Of a stretch of 7,148 bases of DNA, positions 1 through 5,810 are shown one piece after another. The translations under genes and the position numbers were made by a program. The notes beneath the pieces are model-generated. The model worked only from the letters and a program-made list of their open reading frames with translations. It did no database searches and had not been told where the DNA came from. The number at the start of each line of letters is the position of its first letter. The first letter of the stretch is position 1. This stretch comes from Methanomassiliicoccales archaeon. Its GTDB lineage: Archaea > Thermoplasmatota > Thermoplasmata > Methanomassiliicoccales > JACIVX01. Location of the stretch: positions 1 to 7,148 of the forward strand of contig JAJRAG010000206.1 in assembly GCA_028682925.1 (NCBI GenBank), given 5' to 3'.

Positions 1-3000
1 GGCAGGGAGGCTCGGTCGAGGGAGGAAGCGATCGACAGAGCCATTCGCGTTGGTCTGGCAGTGCTCACCGAAGGTATCCTTGTAGCTCCTCTCGAAGGAA
101 TCGCGGGCGTGAAGATCGGACGCAACTCTGACGGAAGCGAGTATTTGGCGATGTCCTTCGCGGGTCCGATCAGATCCGCGGGAGGAACCGGCCAGGCTAT
201 GAGCGTGCTCATCGGTGACGTTGTCCGAAGGGAGCACGGCATAGGGCGCTTCATGCCAACGCATGGGGAGGTGCAGAGGTTCAAGGAGGAGATACCGCTC
301 TACAAACAATGCCAGCACTTGCAGTACACTCCCGCGAACGATGAAATAGAGCTCATTGTCAAGAATTGTCCTATTTGCATTGACGGTGAAGGGACCGAGG
401 ATGTTGAGATCTCTGGTTACAGGGACCTGCCAAGGGTCGAGACAAACCGGGTGAGGGGAGGAGCCTGTCTCGTAATAGCCGAGGGACTGTGCCAGAAAGC
501 ACCAAAGGTGCAAAAGCACGTAAGAAGGCTGGGAATCGACGGATGGGAGTTCATCACGGAATATCTCAGCATGAAGAAGACCGAGGAGATGTCGAAGGAG
601 GCGAAGATCGCCCCCGACTATAGGTATCTGAAGGACATAGTCGCCGGGCGTCCCGTGCTCGCCCATCCCTCCAGGATCGGGGGTTTCAGATTGCGTTACG
701 GTCGGGGAAGAACGACAGGACTGGCAGCCATCGGGATCAATCCCGCGACCATGTACGCCTTGGACGAATTCATCGCCGTTGGGACCCAGATCAAACTCGA
801 GCGACCCGGTAAGGCAGGGGCGGTCACTCCGTGCGACTCGATCGAGGGTCCGATACTGCTCCTGACCAACGGTGATCTCGAACAGGTCAATGACGTCGAG
901 TCAGTGAAGCGACTAAAAGGAAGGGTCAAAGAGATCGTCGATCTGGGAGAAATACTGATCTCTTTCGGTGAGTTCGTCGAGAACAACCATATACTTGTAC
1001 CGGGAGCGTACTCGATCGAATGGTATAGGGCTGAGTTGAGGAATTCAGCGGGAGAACTTCCCTTGGACTGGAAGGACCCCGATTTCAAGAGAGCTCTGGA
1101 ACTCTCTCAGAATCATTCTGTCCCACTCCATCCCAAGTTCAATCTGTTCTGGTCCGATCTATCGCTCGAAGACCTTCAGAGACTTAGGAGTCATATTCTC
1201 GAATTCTCTTGGATCAAAGACGGCAGCCTTCGCATCGAAATCCATGACGAGATCAAGAGGATCCTTGAGGGTCTCGGAGCATTGCATCATGTCAAGGAAG
1301 GCCAGTTGATTGTTGATGCGTTGGCCGAGCCTTTGCTAGCAGGTCTGGGCCTGAAGATTGAGATGGGAAAGGTTGTCGAGGTTGGAAGTCTCTCTGGTTC
1401 GGACTCCGTCGAGGCAGTCTCGAGAGCTATGGGTGTAAAGATCCGTCCCCGGGCGGTGACGAGGATTGGAGCCCGCATGGCCAGGCCTGAAAAGGCCAAG
1501 GAACGCAAGATGAAACCTCCGCCCCATGTGCTATTCCCTCTCGGCCAAAGCGGCGGTGCCCAGCGTTTGGTGAACGAAGCGGCCCTGGAAAGTGGAGTGA
1601 AAGTAGAGGTCGGAGTCCGACAATGCCCCGTATGTGGCGAGACCACATTCCTCTGCGTCTGCGAATGCGGCTCTCATACAGTCGCCATCGAGAATCCAAA
1701 GGCTCAAAGCATACCCGTTCAGGTCATTCTTGAGAAGGCAATGGAACGATTGAAGCAAAGCAGTATTCCAGAGATCAAGGGCGTCCAGGGAATGATATCA
1801 AAGAACAAAACACCCGAGGCACTCGAGAAAGGGATTCTGAGGGCAATGAATGAGGTCTATGTCTTCAAGGATGGAACCATCAGGTTCGACATGACCGATG
1901 TCCCGTTGACACATTTCAGGCCGAGGGAGATCGGATTGAGCTTGGATAAGGCAGTCAAAATGGGTTACCGAAAGGACATATTTGGAGATGACCTCGAGAG
2001 CGAAGACCAGCTCTGCGAATTGAAAGTTCAGGACATCGTCCCTTCGGTTTCGTGTGGTGAGTACTTCATAAAGGTCTCGAAGTTCATTGATGATCTCCTC
2101 AGACACCATTACAATCTCCCGGTATTCTATGATGCCGACAAGAGAGATGACCTCATAGGTCAATTGGCCATAGGACTGGCTCCTCATACGTCGGGCGGCG
2201 TTCTGTGCAGGATAATCGGTTTCACTGAGACCAATGTTGGCTATGGACATCCCTTCTTCCACGCGGCAAAGAGACGCAATGCGGACGGTGATGAGGACAG
2301 TTGTATTCTTCTTCTCGACGGTCTCATAAACTTCTCTCGATCCTTCCTCCCCGATAGGAGGGGGGGGCTTATGGATGCCCCTCTGGTTCTAACCACCAGG
2401 CTTGATCCTAATGAGATTGACAAAGAGGCTCACAACATAGATGTGCTGTGGGAGTATCCTCTGGAATTCTACAGAGCCACAACGGAGTACCGGCATCCAA
2501 AGGAGATCCAAGACAAGATGGATCTGGTCGGTGGGAGAATCGGGTCGGTTCTCCAGCTGGAGGGGCTTGGTTTCACGAACGATACCCGGGACATCTCGGA
2601 AGGCCCCGAGCAGTCCGCCTACAAGACCCTAGAGACGATGATCGACAAGATGAATGCCCAGGTCGAACTGGCAAGAAAAATCAGGGCGGTCGACGAGACA
2701 GACGTCGTGTACAGGGTGATTACGCGGCACTTCCTGCCAGACATGATTGGGAATCTGAAGAGCTTCTCCGGACAGCAACTTCGCTGCACGAAATGCAATT
2801 CCAAATACCGACGCATTCCTCTAAGTGGAAAGTGCTATTGCGGGAACGACCTGACGCTCACGGTGCACGAGAAGAGCGTGAAGAAGTATCTCGAGATCAC
2901 CAAAGAAATAAGCGAGAAGTTTGGTCTGCCAACGTACACTCTTCAACGCATAGCCCTTATCGAAGGATCGATAAACTCTATGTTCGAGAACGACCGAGTG

Positions 3001-3030
3001 AAAAACTGCAGACTTACCGATTTCATGTGA
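1..3030 (+). CDS. polC: DNA polymerase D (family D, PolD) large catalytic subunit DP2, 5'-truncated by window edge
   Basis: DP2 is the polymerising subunit of the replicative archaeal PolD heterodimer; its partner DP1 (proofreading exonuclease) is not in this window. The frame is open from base 1, so the GTG at 61 is probably not the start: residues before it (AIRVGLAVLTEGILVAPLEG) already match the family. About 1009 residues are visible; I estimate that roughly the first hundred are missing. Numbering from base 1, the conserved AGPIRSAGG block is at residues 54-62. A zinc-binding cluster C-x2-C-x6-C-x-C-x-C lies at C542, C545, C552, C554 and C556. The active-site block runs from PHTSGG (728) to NADGDED, with the catalytic aspartates expected at D762 and D764, followed by RRGGLMDAPLVLTTRLDP. 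A C-terminal zinc finger has C929, C932, C945 and C947. No intein interrupts the active-site region. The last eight residues, NCRLTDFM, resemble a PCNA-interacting motif. The gene ends TGA, 6 bp from the converging rpoD stop. Confidence 0.97.
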   Translation, partial: GREARSREEAIDRAIRVGLAVLTEGILVAPLEGIAGVKIGRNSDGSEYLAMSFAGPIRSAGGTGQAMSVLIGDVVRREHGIGRFMPTHGEVQRFKEEIPLYKQCQHLQYTPANDEIELIVKNCPICIDGEGTEDVEISGYRDLPRVETNRVRGGACLVIAEGLCQKAPKVQKHVRRLGIDGWEFITEYLSMKKTEEMSKEAKIAPDYRYLKDIVAGRPVLAHPSRIGGFRLRYGRGRTTGLAAIGINPATMYALDEFIAVGTQIKLERPGKAGAVTPCDSIEGPILLLTNGDLEQVNDVESVKRLKGRVKEIVDLGEILISFGEFVENNHILVPGAYSIEWYRAELRNSAGELPLDWKDPDFKRALELSQNHSVPLHPKFNLFWSDLSLEDLQRLRSHILEFSWIKDGSLRIEIHDEIKRILEGLGALHHVKEGQLIVDALAEPLLAGLGLKIEMGKVVEVGSLSGSDSVEAVSRAMGVKIRPRAVTRIGARMARPEKAKERKMKPPPHVLFPLGQSGGAQRLVNEAALESGVKVEVGVRQCPVCGETTFLCVCECGSHTVAIENPKAQSIPVQVILEKAMERLKQSSIPEIKGVQGMISKNKTPEALEKGILRAMNEVYVFKDGTIRFDMTDVPLTHFRPREIGLSLDKAVKMGYRKDIFGDDLESEDQLCELKVQDIVPSVSCGEYFIKVSKFIDDLLRHHYNLPVFYDADKRDDLIGQLAIGLAPHTSGGVLCRIIGFTETNVGYGHPFFHAAKRRNADGDEDSCILLLDGLINFSRSFLPDRRGGLMDAPLVLTTRLDPNEIDKEAHNIDVLWEYPLEFYRATTEYRHPKEIQDKMDLVGGRIGSVLQLEGLGFTNDTRDISEGPEQSAYKTLETMIDKMNAQVELARKIRAVDETDVVYRVITRHFLPDMIGNLKSFSGQQLRCTKCNSKYRRIPLSGKCYCGNDLTLTVHEKSVKKYLEITKEISEKFGLPTYTLQRIALIEGSINSMFENDRVKNCRLTDFM

Positions 3031-3036
3031 CCAGTT

Positions 3037-3873
3037 TCAGCTTTCCAGCGTCGACACGAGTTCTTTGAACTCTTCGAACTTGTTCTCGAGTATCTCGAGG
3101 GCCTTGAGAAGCGTATTCTGAGCCGACAGAGATCCGTCCGTCTCGAACTCAAATACAAACTTCGACTTGTCGCTGTCGACTTTGATTGCTTTGGTGACGC
3201 AAGCCTCTTCGCAGGCCATGCACAGTATGCAAGCCTCAGGGTCTACTATCACGGTCTTTCCGTCCTTCTTCCCGATGACCCCTCGCGGACATGCCTTTAT
3301 GCAGGCGTCCCCCATGTCGCACTTTGCATGGTTTATCGCGACCTTTGGAAAGTACTTGTATCCGACACCGCTCGTGACCTGCCACTTCGCGTGTTTCTTC
3401 GCGACGCCAAGCTGTGCGGACGCGTAGACAAGTATTGCTTGTCCCGGGCCCAGCTTGACGATCGGTATCAGTTCGTCCTTCACCCTTAGCTCTGGCCCTC
3501 CAAGGGGTTCAAGATCTCCGGAGTAGACCTCCGACGGTCCCTTCTTGTTGAGCGAGTACATGATGGTGCAGTTGGGACAGCCCTCTCCTCCGCACGAGCA
3601 CTTCTCTTTGTACGTGTAAAGATCAGGATCGGTTGGTATCGGGACAAGTCCCAGACGGTGAGCCACGATCTCGTCGAAAAGAGGGCTGACACTCTCGTAC
3701 TCATTTCCTTCCTCGTCCCTGATCGGGCCAAGGTGGAACTCCACCCCCTCTATCGCCATCTTCGGTACTTCTGCCATCAGGCATCTTCTTAGGGCGTTGG
3801 CGATCTCTGGTTTTGCATCGGAAAGGATGAATTTCGCCTTTGTGTCCATAAGCTCAAGGATCTTGATTTCCAT
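3037..3873 (-). CDS. rpoD: DNA-directed RNA polymerase subunit D (Rpo3) with ferredoxin-like Fe-S insert
   Basis: This is the archaeal homologue of bacterial alpha and eukaryotic Rpb3/AC40; with subunit L it forms the platform on which RNA polymerase assembles. It has 278 residues from ATG 3873. An in-frame TTG at 3882 would add MRS, but its T is the last base of a GAGGT Shine-Dalgarno site that sits 8 nt before the ATG, so I chose the ATG. The alpha-type dimerisation motif ANALRR is at residues 25-30. A small zinc-type cluster follows at C92, C94, C99 and C102. Residues about 182-232 form a ferredoxin-like domain. Its first motif has C185, C191 and C195-P, with glycine at 188 where a second cysteine would be expected; its second motif is complete at C215, C218, C221 and C225. 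Archaeal D subunits are known to carry one or two Fe-S clusters or none; this one could hold a [4Fe-4S] plus a three-cysteine site. The end, SLSAQNTLLKALEIL, is typical of the dimerisation domain. Last gene of the operon. Confidence 0.97.
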   Translation of the reverse strand: MEIKILELMDTKAKFILSDAKPEIANALRRCLMAEVPKMAIEGVEFHLGPIRDEEGNEYESVSPLFDEIVAHRLGLVPIPTDPDLYTYKEKCSCGGEGCPNCTIMYSLNKKGPSEVYSGDLEPLGGPELRVKDELIPIVKLGPGQAILVYASAQLGVAKKHAKWQVTSGVGYKYFPKVAINHAKCDMGDACIKACPRGVIGKKDGKTVIVDPEACILCMACEEACVTKAIKVDSDKSKFVFEFETDGSLSAQNTLLKALEILENKFEEFKELVSTLES

Positions 3874-3881
3874 GGACCGCA

Positions 3882-3886
3882 ACCTC
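3882..3886 (-). promoter_or_regulatory. Ribosome binding site GAGGT deciding the rpoD start
   Basis: On the minus strand GAGGT follows directly on the first two bases of the rps11 stop codon region and lies 8 nt before ATG 3873. It overlaps the alternative TTG at 3882, which makes that TTG an unlikely start. Confidence 0.6.
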
Positions 3887-4269
3887 TATACCCTTCTTCC
3901 TCTGCGGCCGCCTTTCTTCTTCGTCCCATCATGCGGGATCGGAGTCACGTCCTCGATACGGCCAATCTTGAGACCCGCTCTTGCCAGTGCCCTTATTGCG
4001 GCTTGCGCACCCGGTCCGGGGGACGCTGATCTATTGCCGCCCGGAGCTCTGACCTTCACATGGATGCCTTCAATCCCCTTCTCCTTCGCGATTTCGGCGA
4101 CCTTCTCCGCTGCCCTCATCGCTGCGTAAGGAGATGATTCATCTTTTGCCGCCTTGACGACCATGCCGCCCGAGCACTTGGTTATCGTCTCGGCCCCGGT
4201 TATGTCCGTCAGCGTTATGATTATGTTATTGTAACTAGCGAAAACGTTGGCAATTCCCCATTTTCCCAT
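3886..4269 (-). CDS. rps11: Small-subunit ribosomal protein S11 (uS11)
   Basis: S11 binds the platform of the small ribosomal subunit near the E site and the mRNA exit path. The 127-residue product has the normal archaeal length. Recognisable parts are the N-terminal GIANVFASYNNIIITLTDITG, the central SSPYAAMRAAEKVAEIAKEKGI helix region, the VKVRAPGGNRSASPGPGAQAAIRALARAGL block that defines the family, and the basic C-terminus DVTPIPHDGTKKKGGRRGRR that contacts rRNA. The ATG at 4269 shares one base with the rps4 stop (TGATG), which suggests translational coupling. A canonical GGAGG site (4277-4281) lies 7 nt upstream, inside the end of rps4. The gap to the rpoD start is 12 bp. Nothing abnormal is seen. 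Confidence 0.98.
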   Translation of the reverse strand: MGKWGIANVFASYNNIIITLTDITGAETITKCSGGMVVKAAKDESSPYAAMRAAEKVAEIAKEKGIEGIHVKVRAPGGNRSASPGPGAQAAIRALARAGLKIGRIEDVTPIPHDGTKKKGGRRGRRV

Positions 4270-4964
4270 CAGTGTCCCTCCTCTTTCGATTCCTCTTCGG
4301 CGACGTCCAGTTCGGCTATGTCTGCAGTCTCGACCTCGGTAACAACCTCAGCGATGACCTTCTTTGGTATTTTGGCCTTGAGGTCCTTCTTCTCCTCTTG
4401 TTTCTTGTCCTCTGTCGGCCTCTCTCCAGCGATCTTCTTCTTTGCGAGTCTCATCGGATGCTGATCATCAGATATCGCGGAGTGGGAATTGAAAGCAATC
4501 TTGTCTTCTTCCCCCCTGGTCACAATGTAACCCGGGACACTGACCATCCTGTCGCCAACGTTTACATGTCCGTGAGTAATGAACTGTCTTGCCTGGTTGA
4601 CTGTGTTTCCCAATCCCTTCATGTGGGCGATGGTTTGAAGACGTCTGTTCAATACCGATTCGACGCTCAAGCCAAGGACGTCATCTAGGGTCGTGCCATC
4701 CATCGGCAGCAGACCCATCTTTCCACAACTAGTGAGAAGATTCTTTGCCTCAAGATCCGCTTGCGTTTCGCCGTATCTTGTACGAGCTTGCAGATTCCGC
4801 GATTGTCTCCTGAGGTTCCTCACTATCGATTTCGCCTTCCACAGCTCCCTCTTGTTCTTCAGGCCGAACTTCTTGACGAGCTCGGCCTCTTCCTTGATCC
4901 TATCCCCCTTCCATGGGTGGGAAGGAGTGTCATAGGTCTTGCGTGGGAATTTTGGGTCGCCCAT
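4269..4964 (-). CDS. rps4: Small-subunit ribosomal protein S4 (uS4) with charged C-terminal extension
   Basis: S4 is a primary 16S rRNA binder that nucleates assembly of the small-subunit body. The 231-residue product begins MGDPKFPRKTYDTPSHPW, the archaeal/eukaryotic type of N-terminus. The S4-type RNA-binding fold is at about residues 105-150 (LNRRLQTIAHMKGLGNTVNQ, then ITHGHVNVGDRMVSVPGYIV). I recall archaeal S4 as about 170-200 residues. Here the conserved part ends near 180 and is followed by about 50 residues of low-complexity sequence, lysine/glutamate-rich first (ERPTEDKKQEEKKDLK) and then acidic to the end (AEEESKEEGH). Such tails are probably disordered. The ATG at 4964 has an AGGTG site (4970-4974) with 5-nt spacing that overlaps the rps13 stop. 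The gap to rps13 is 8 bp; the end overlaps rps11 by 1 bp. Confidence 0.97.
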   Translation of the reverse strand: MGDPKFPRKTYDTPSHPWKGDRIKEEAELVKKFGLKNKRELWKAKSIVRNLRRQSRNLQARTRYGETQADLEAKNLLTSCGKMGLLPMDGTTLDDVLGLSVESVLNRRLQTIAHMKGLGNTVNQARQFITHGHVNVGDRMVSVPGYIVTRGEEDKIAFNSHSAISDDQHPMRLAKKKIAGERPTEDKKQEEKKDLKAKIPKKVIAEVVTEVETADIAELDVAEEESKEEGH

Positions 4965-4972
4965 GGAAACAC

Positions 4973-5584
4973 CTACTTCTTCTCGGCCGGAGCCTCTTTC
5001 TTCTCGGCCGGAGTCGCTTTCTTCTCAGCCGGAGCCGCCTTCTTCTCAGCGGGGGCGGTCTTCTTCTCGGCCGGAGCTGCTGAAGGTGCTTCTCCACCCT
5101 CGGCCTTAGCCTGTTGCGCAAGTCTCTGTCTGCTGACACCCAGGGTGAGTCCAGTTCTGCCGTTCGATCTCGTGCGCTGCCCGCGTACCTTCTGTCCCTG
5201 CTCGTGCCTGATGCCTCGGTAGCATCGAATCATCTTCATCTTGTTGATATCATCCTTCTTGAAAAGCTCGATATCCACTCCAACGAGGTGCATATCCGCA
5301 CCCGTCTCTGCATCGTTCTGCCGGTTCACTGCCCAAGCAGGAACGTATTCTGAATAGGAAGCAAGCAGCTTGCCCAATTCCTCTATCTTACCCTCAGGGA
5401 GATTGCCAATCTTATCCAGTCTGTTCACCTTTGCCCTCTTGGCGACAATCTCAGCAACTCTGTTCCCTACCCCCTTGATACTCTGGAGAGCAATGACAGT
5501 ACCTTTGTTGCCGTCGAGATCCGTATTCGCGAGACGGACTATGTAGCGAAAGTCCTCTTTTTGTGATTCGCCTGCTTCAACCAA
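4973..5584 (-). CDS. rps13: Small-subunit ribosomal protein S13 (uS13) with heptad-repeat C-terminal tail
   Basis: S13 sits in the head of the small subunit and contacts the P-site tRNA and the large subunit through bridge B1. I place the start at TTG 5584 because a perfect GGAGGT lies 6 nt before it (5591-5596). The longer reading from TTG 5611 adds nine residues that contain this SD and do not look like S13. The product is then 203 residues, starting MVEAGESQKEDFRYIVRLAN. Family features are the helix-hairpin-helix IALQSIKGVGNRVAEIV (about residues 32-48) and the C-terminal signature CYRGIRHEQGQKVRGQRTRS followed by NGRTG. The normal archaeal protein ends soon after this; here a tail of about 45 residues follows, ending in five heptapeptides of the form xxPAEKK (residues 169-203). 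First gene of the operon, directly downstream of the likely promoter. Confidence 0.96.
   Translation of the reverse strand: MVEAGESQKEDFRYIVRLANTDLDGNKGTVIALQSIKGVGNRVAEIVAKRAKVNRLDKIGNLPEGKIEELGKLLASYSEYVPAWAVNRQNDAETGADMHLVGVDIELFKKDDINKMKMIRCYRGIRHEQGQKVRGQRTRSNGRTGLTLGVSRQRLAQQAKAEGGEAPSAAPAEKKTAPAEKKAAPAEKKATPAEKKEAPAEKK
4976..5080 (-). repeat. rps13: Five tandem 21-bp units encoding xxPAEKK at the S13 C-terminus
   Basis: Five consecutive in-frame 21-bp units (boundaries at 4976, 4997, 5018, 5039 and 5060) encode, in reading order, AAPAEKK, TAPAEKK, AAPAEKK, ATPAEKK and EAPAEKK, immediately before the stop. The DNA units are very similar but not identical; the CTT-CTC core on the plus strand is constant and the changes lie mainly in codons 1 and 2 of each heptad and in third positions. 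This suggests growth by duplication followed by drift. The peptide is basic, with alanine and proline, and probably disordered. Confidence 0.95.
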
Positions 5585-5590
5585 GCGTCT

Positions 5591-5596
5591 ACCTCC
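5591..5596 (-). promoter_or_regulatory. Strong ribosome binding site GGAGGT for rps13
   Basis: Perfect GGAGGT on the minus strand, 6 nt before TTG 5584. It is the best SD in the window and fixes the start of S13 nine codons downstream of the longest open reading. Confidence 0.85.
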
Positions 5597-5605
5597 GACA
5601 ATTAG

Positions 5606-5622
5606 GATCAAATGAATTGATC
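5606..5622. repeat. Short inverted repeat in the rps13 leader
   Basis: Perfect 6-bp arms GATCAA and TTGATC are separated by 5 bases (ATGAA on the plus strand). In the mRNA this would be a weak, AU-rich hairpin ending 9 nt before the S13 SD. It could be a small regulatory hairpin, a protein-binding site or chance; the arms are short. Confidence 0.3.
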
Positions 5623-5685
5623 TTCTACACTCTTGTGGAGCATCTCCCCTACACGCAAGTCCATATTTAAGGGTTTCTGTATCAT
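5608..5685 (-). other. Possible short leader ORF (25 codons, or 11 codons from an internal ATG) before rps13
   Basis: ATG 5685 opens a 25-codon frame ending TGA at 5608, and its start overlaps the stop of the preceding open frame as ATGA. An internal ATG at 5643 gives the 11-residue MLHKSVEDQFI and lies about where transcription would start from the TATA element, so it could be leaderless. The 25-codon version crosses the TATA element and so could not be made in full from that promoter. No homologue is recognised; chance is the simplest explanation. Confidence 0.15.
5661..5671 (-). promoter_or_regulatory. Candidate archaeal promoter (BRE/TATA) for the rps13-rps4-rps11-rpoD operon
   Basis: On the minus strand CTTAAATATGG fits an archaeal TATA box, and the purine/A-rich AGAAA just upstream fits a TFB recognition element. 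With usual archaeal spacing, transcription would start near 5640, giving a leader of about 55 nt before TTG 5584. It is the only such element I noticed in the gap before the operon. Confidence 0.6.
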
Positions 5686-5810
5686 ATCGTCGTGCCCAGA
5701 GAGTCTTTTTGAAGCAAGCGGATTGATTCTCCTACTCCTCCAATTTCGTATCTCATCACGCTTGATACCCCAATAGGCAGCCTCTCCGTCAAGATCGATT
5801 CTTCCTTGTC
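5682..5810 (-). other. Coding-like open frame directly after, and in frame with, the VIT1-like gene stop
   Basis: After the TGA at 5811-5813 the same frame stays open for 42 codons to a TGA at 5682-5684. The translation looks protein-like (DKEESILTERLPIGVSSVMR, then YEIGGVGESIRLLQKDSLGT), and 29 of 42 codons begin with a purine, as real genes tend to. It has possible starts at TTG (about 5792) and ATG (about 5753) but no strong SD. It could be a small gene, a remnant, or an extension beyond the stop; a 42-codon open run is not rare by chance. I recognise no family. Confidence 0.2.

Larger units (their letters stand above)
5585..5810. other. 226-bp interval between the VIT1-like gene and rps13: promoter and leader region
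   Basis: This is the only gap above 15 bp in the window. Reading leftward on the minus strand it holds an open, coding-like frame (5810-5682), a TATA-like element (5671-5661), a probable leader with an inverted repeat (5622-5606) and the strong S13 SD (5596-5591). I see no tRNA, no T-loop-like sequence and no clear T-run terminator for the upstream gene on the minus strand. Confidence 0.7.

Noticed and set aside
1798..2262. 154-codon minus-strand open frame inside DP2
   Set aside because: Antisense shadow of the best-conserved part of DP2, with no SD and no recognisable family.
2448..3068. 206-codon plus-strand open frame overlapping the end of DP2
   Set aside because: It lies wholly in another frame of DP2, whose zinc finger and conserved blocks are read in the main frame; the alternative translation is Arg/Ser-rich and has no recognisable domain.
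4976..5080. CRISPR-like array
   Set aside because: The repeats are directly adjacent 21-bp units without spacers, all in frame in S13.
4761..5222. Plus-strand frame with FFSAG repeats
   Set aside because: The repeats are the antisense reading of the S13 heptad units, so they are explained by the coding repeat on the minus strand.
5585..5611. Longer S13 start at TTG 5611
   Set aside because: The added residues are encoded by the GGAGGT site and its flank, and they do not match S13; TTG 5584 has ideal SD spacing.
5700..5810. Possible tRNA gene in the gap before rps13
   Set aside because: No T-arm consensus and no set of pairing arms could be found on either strand.
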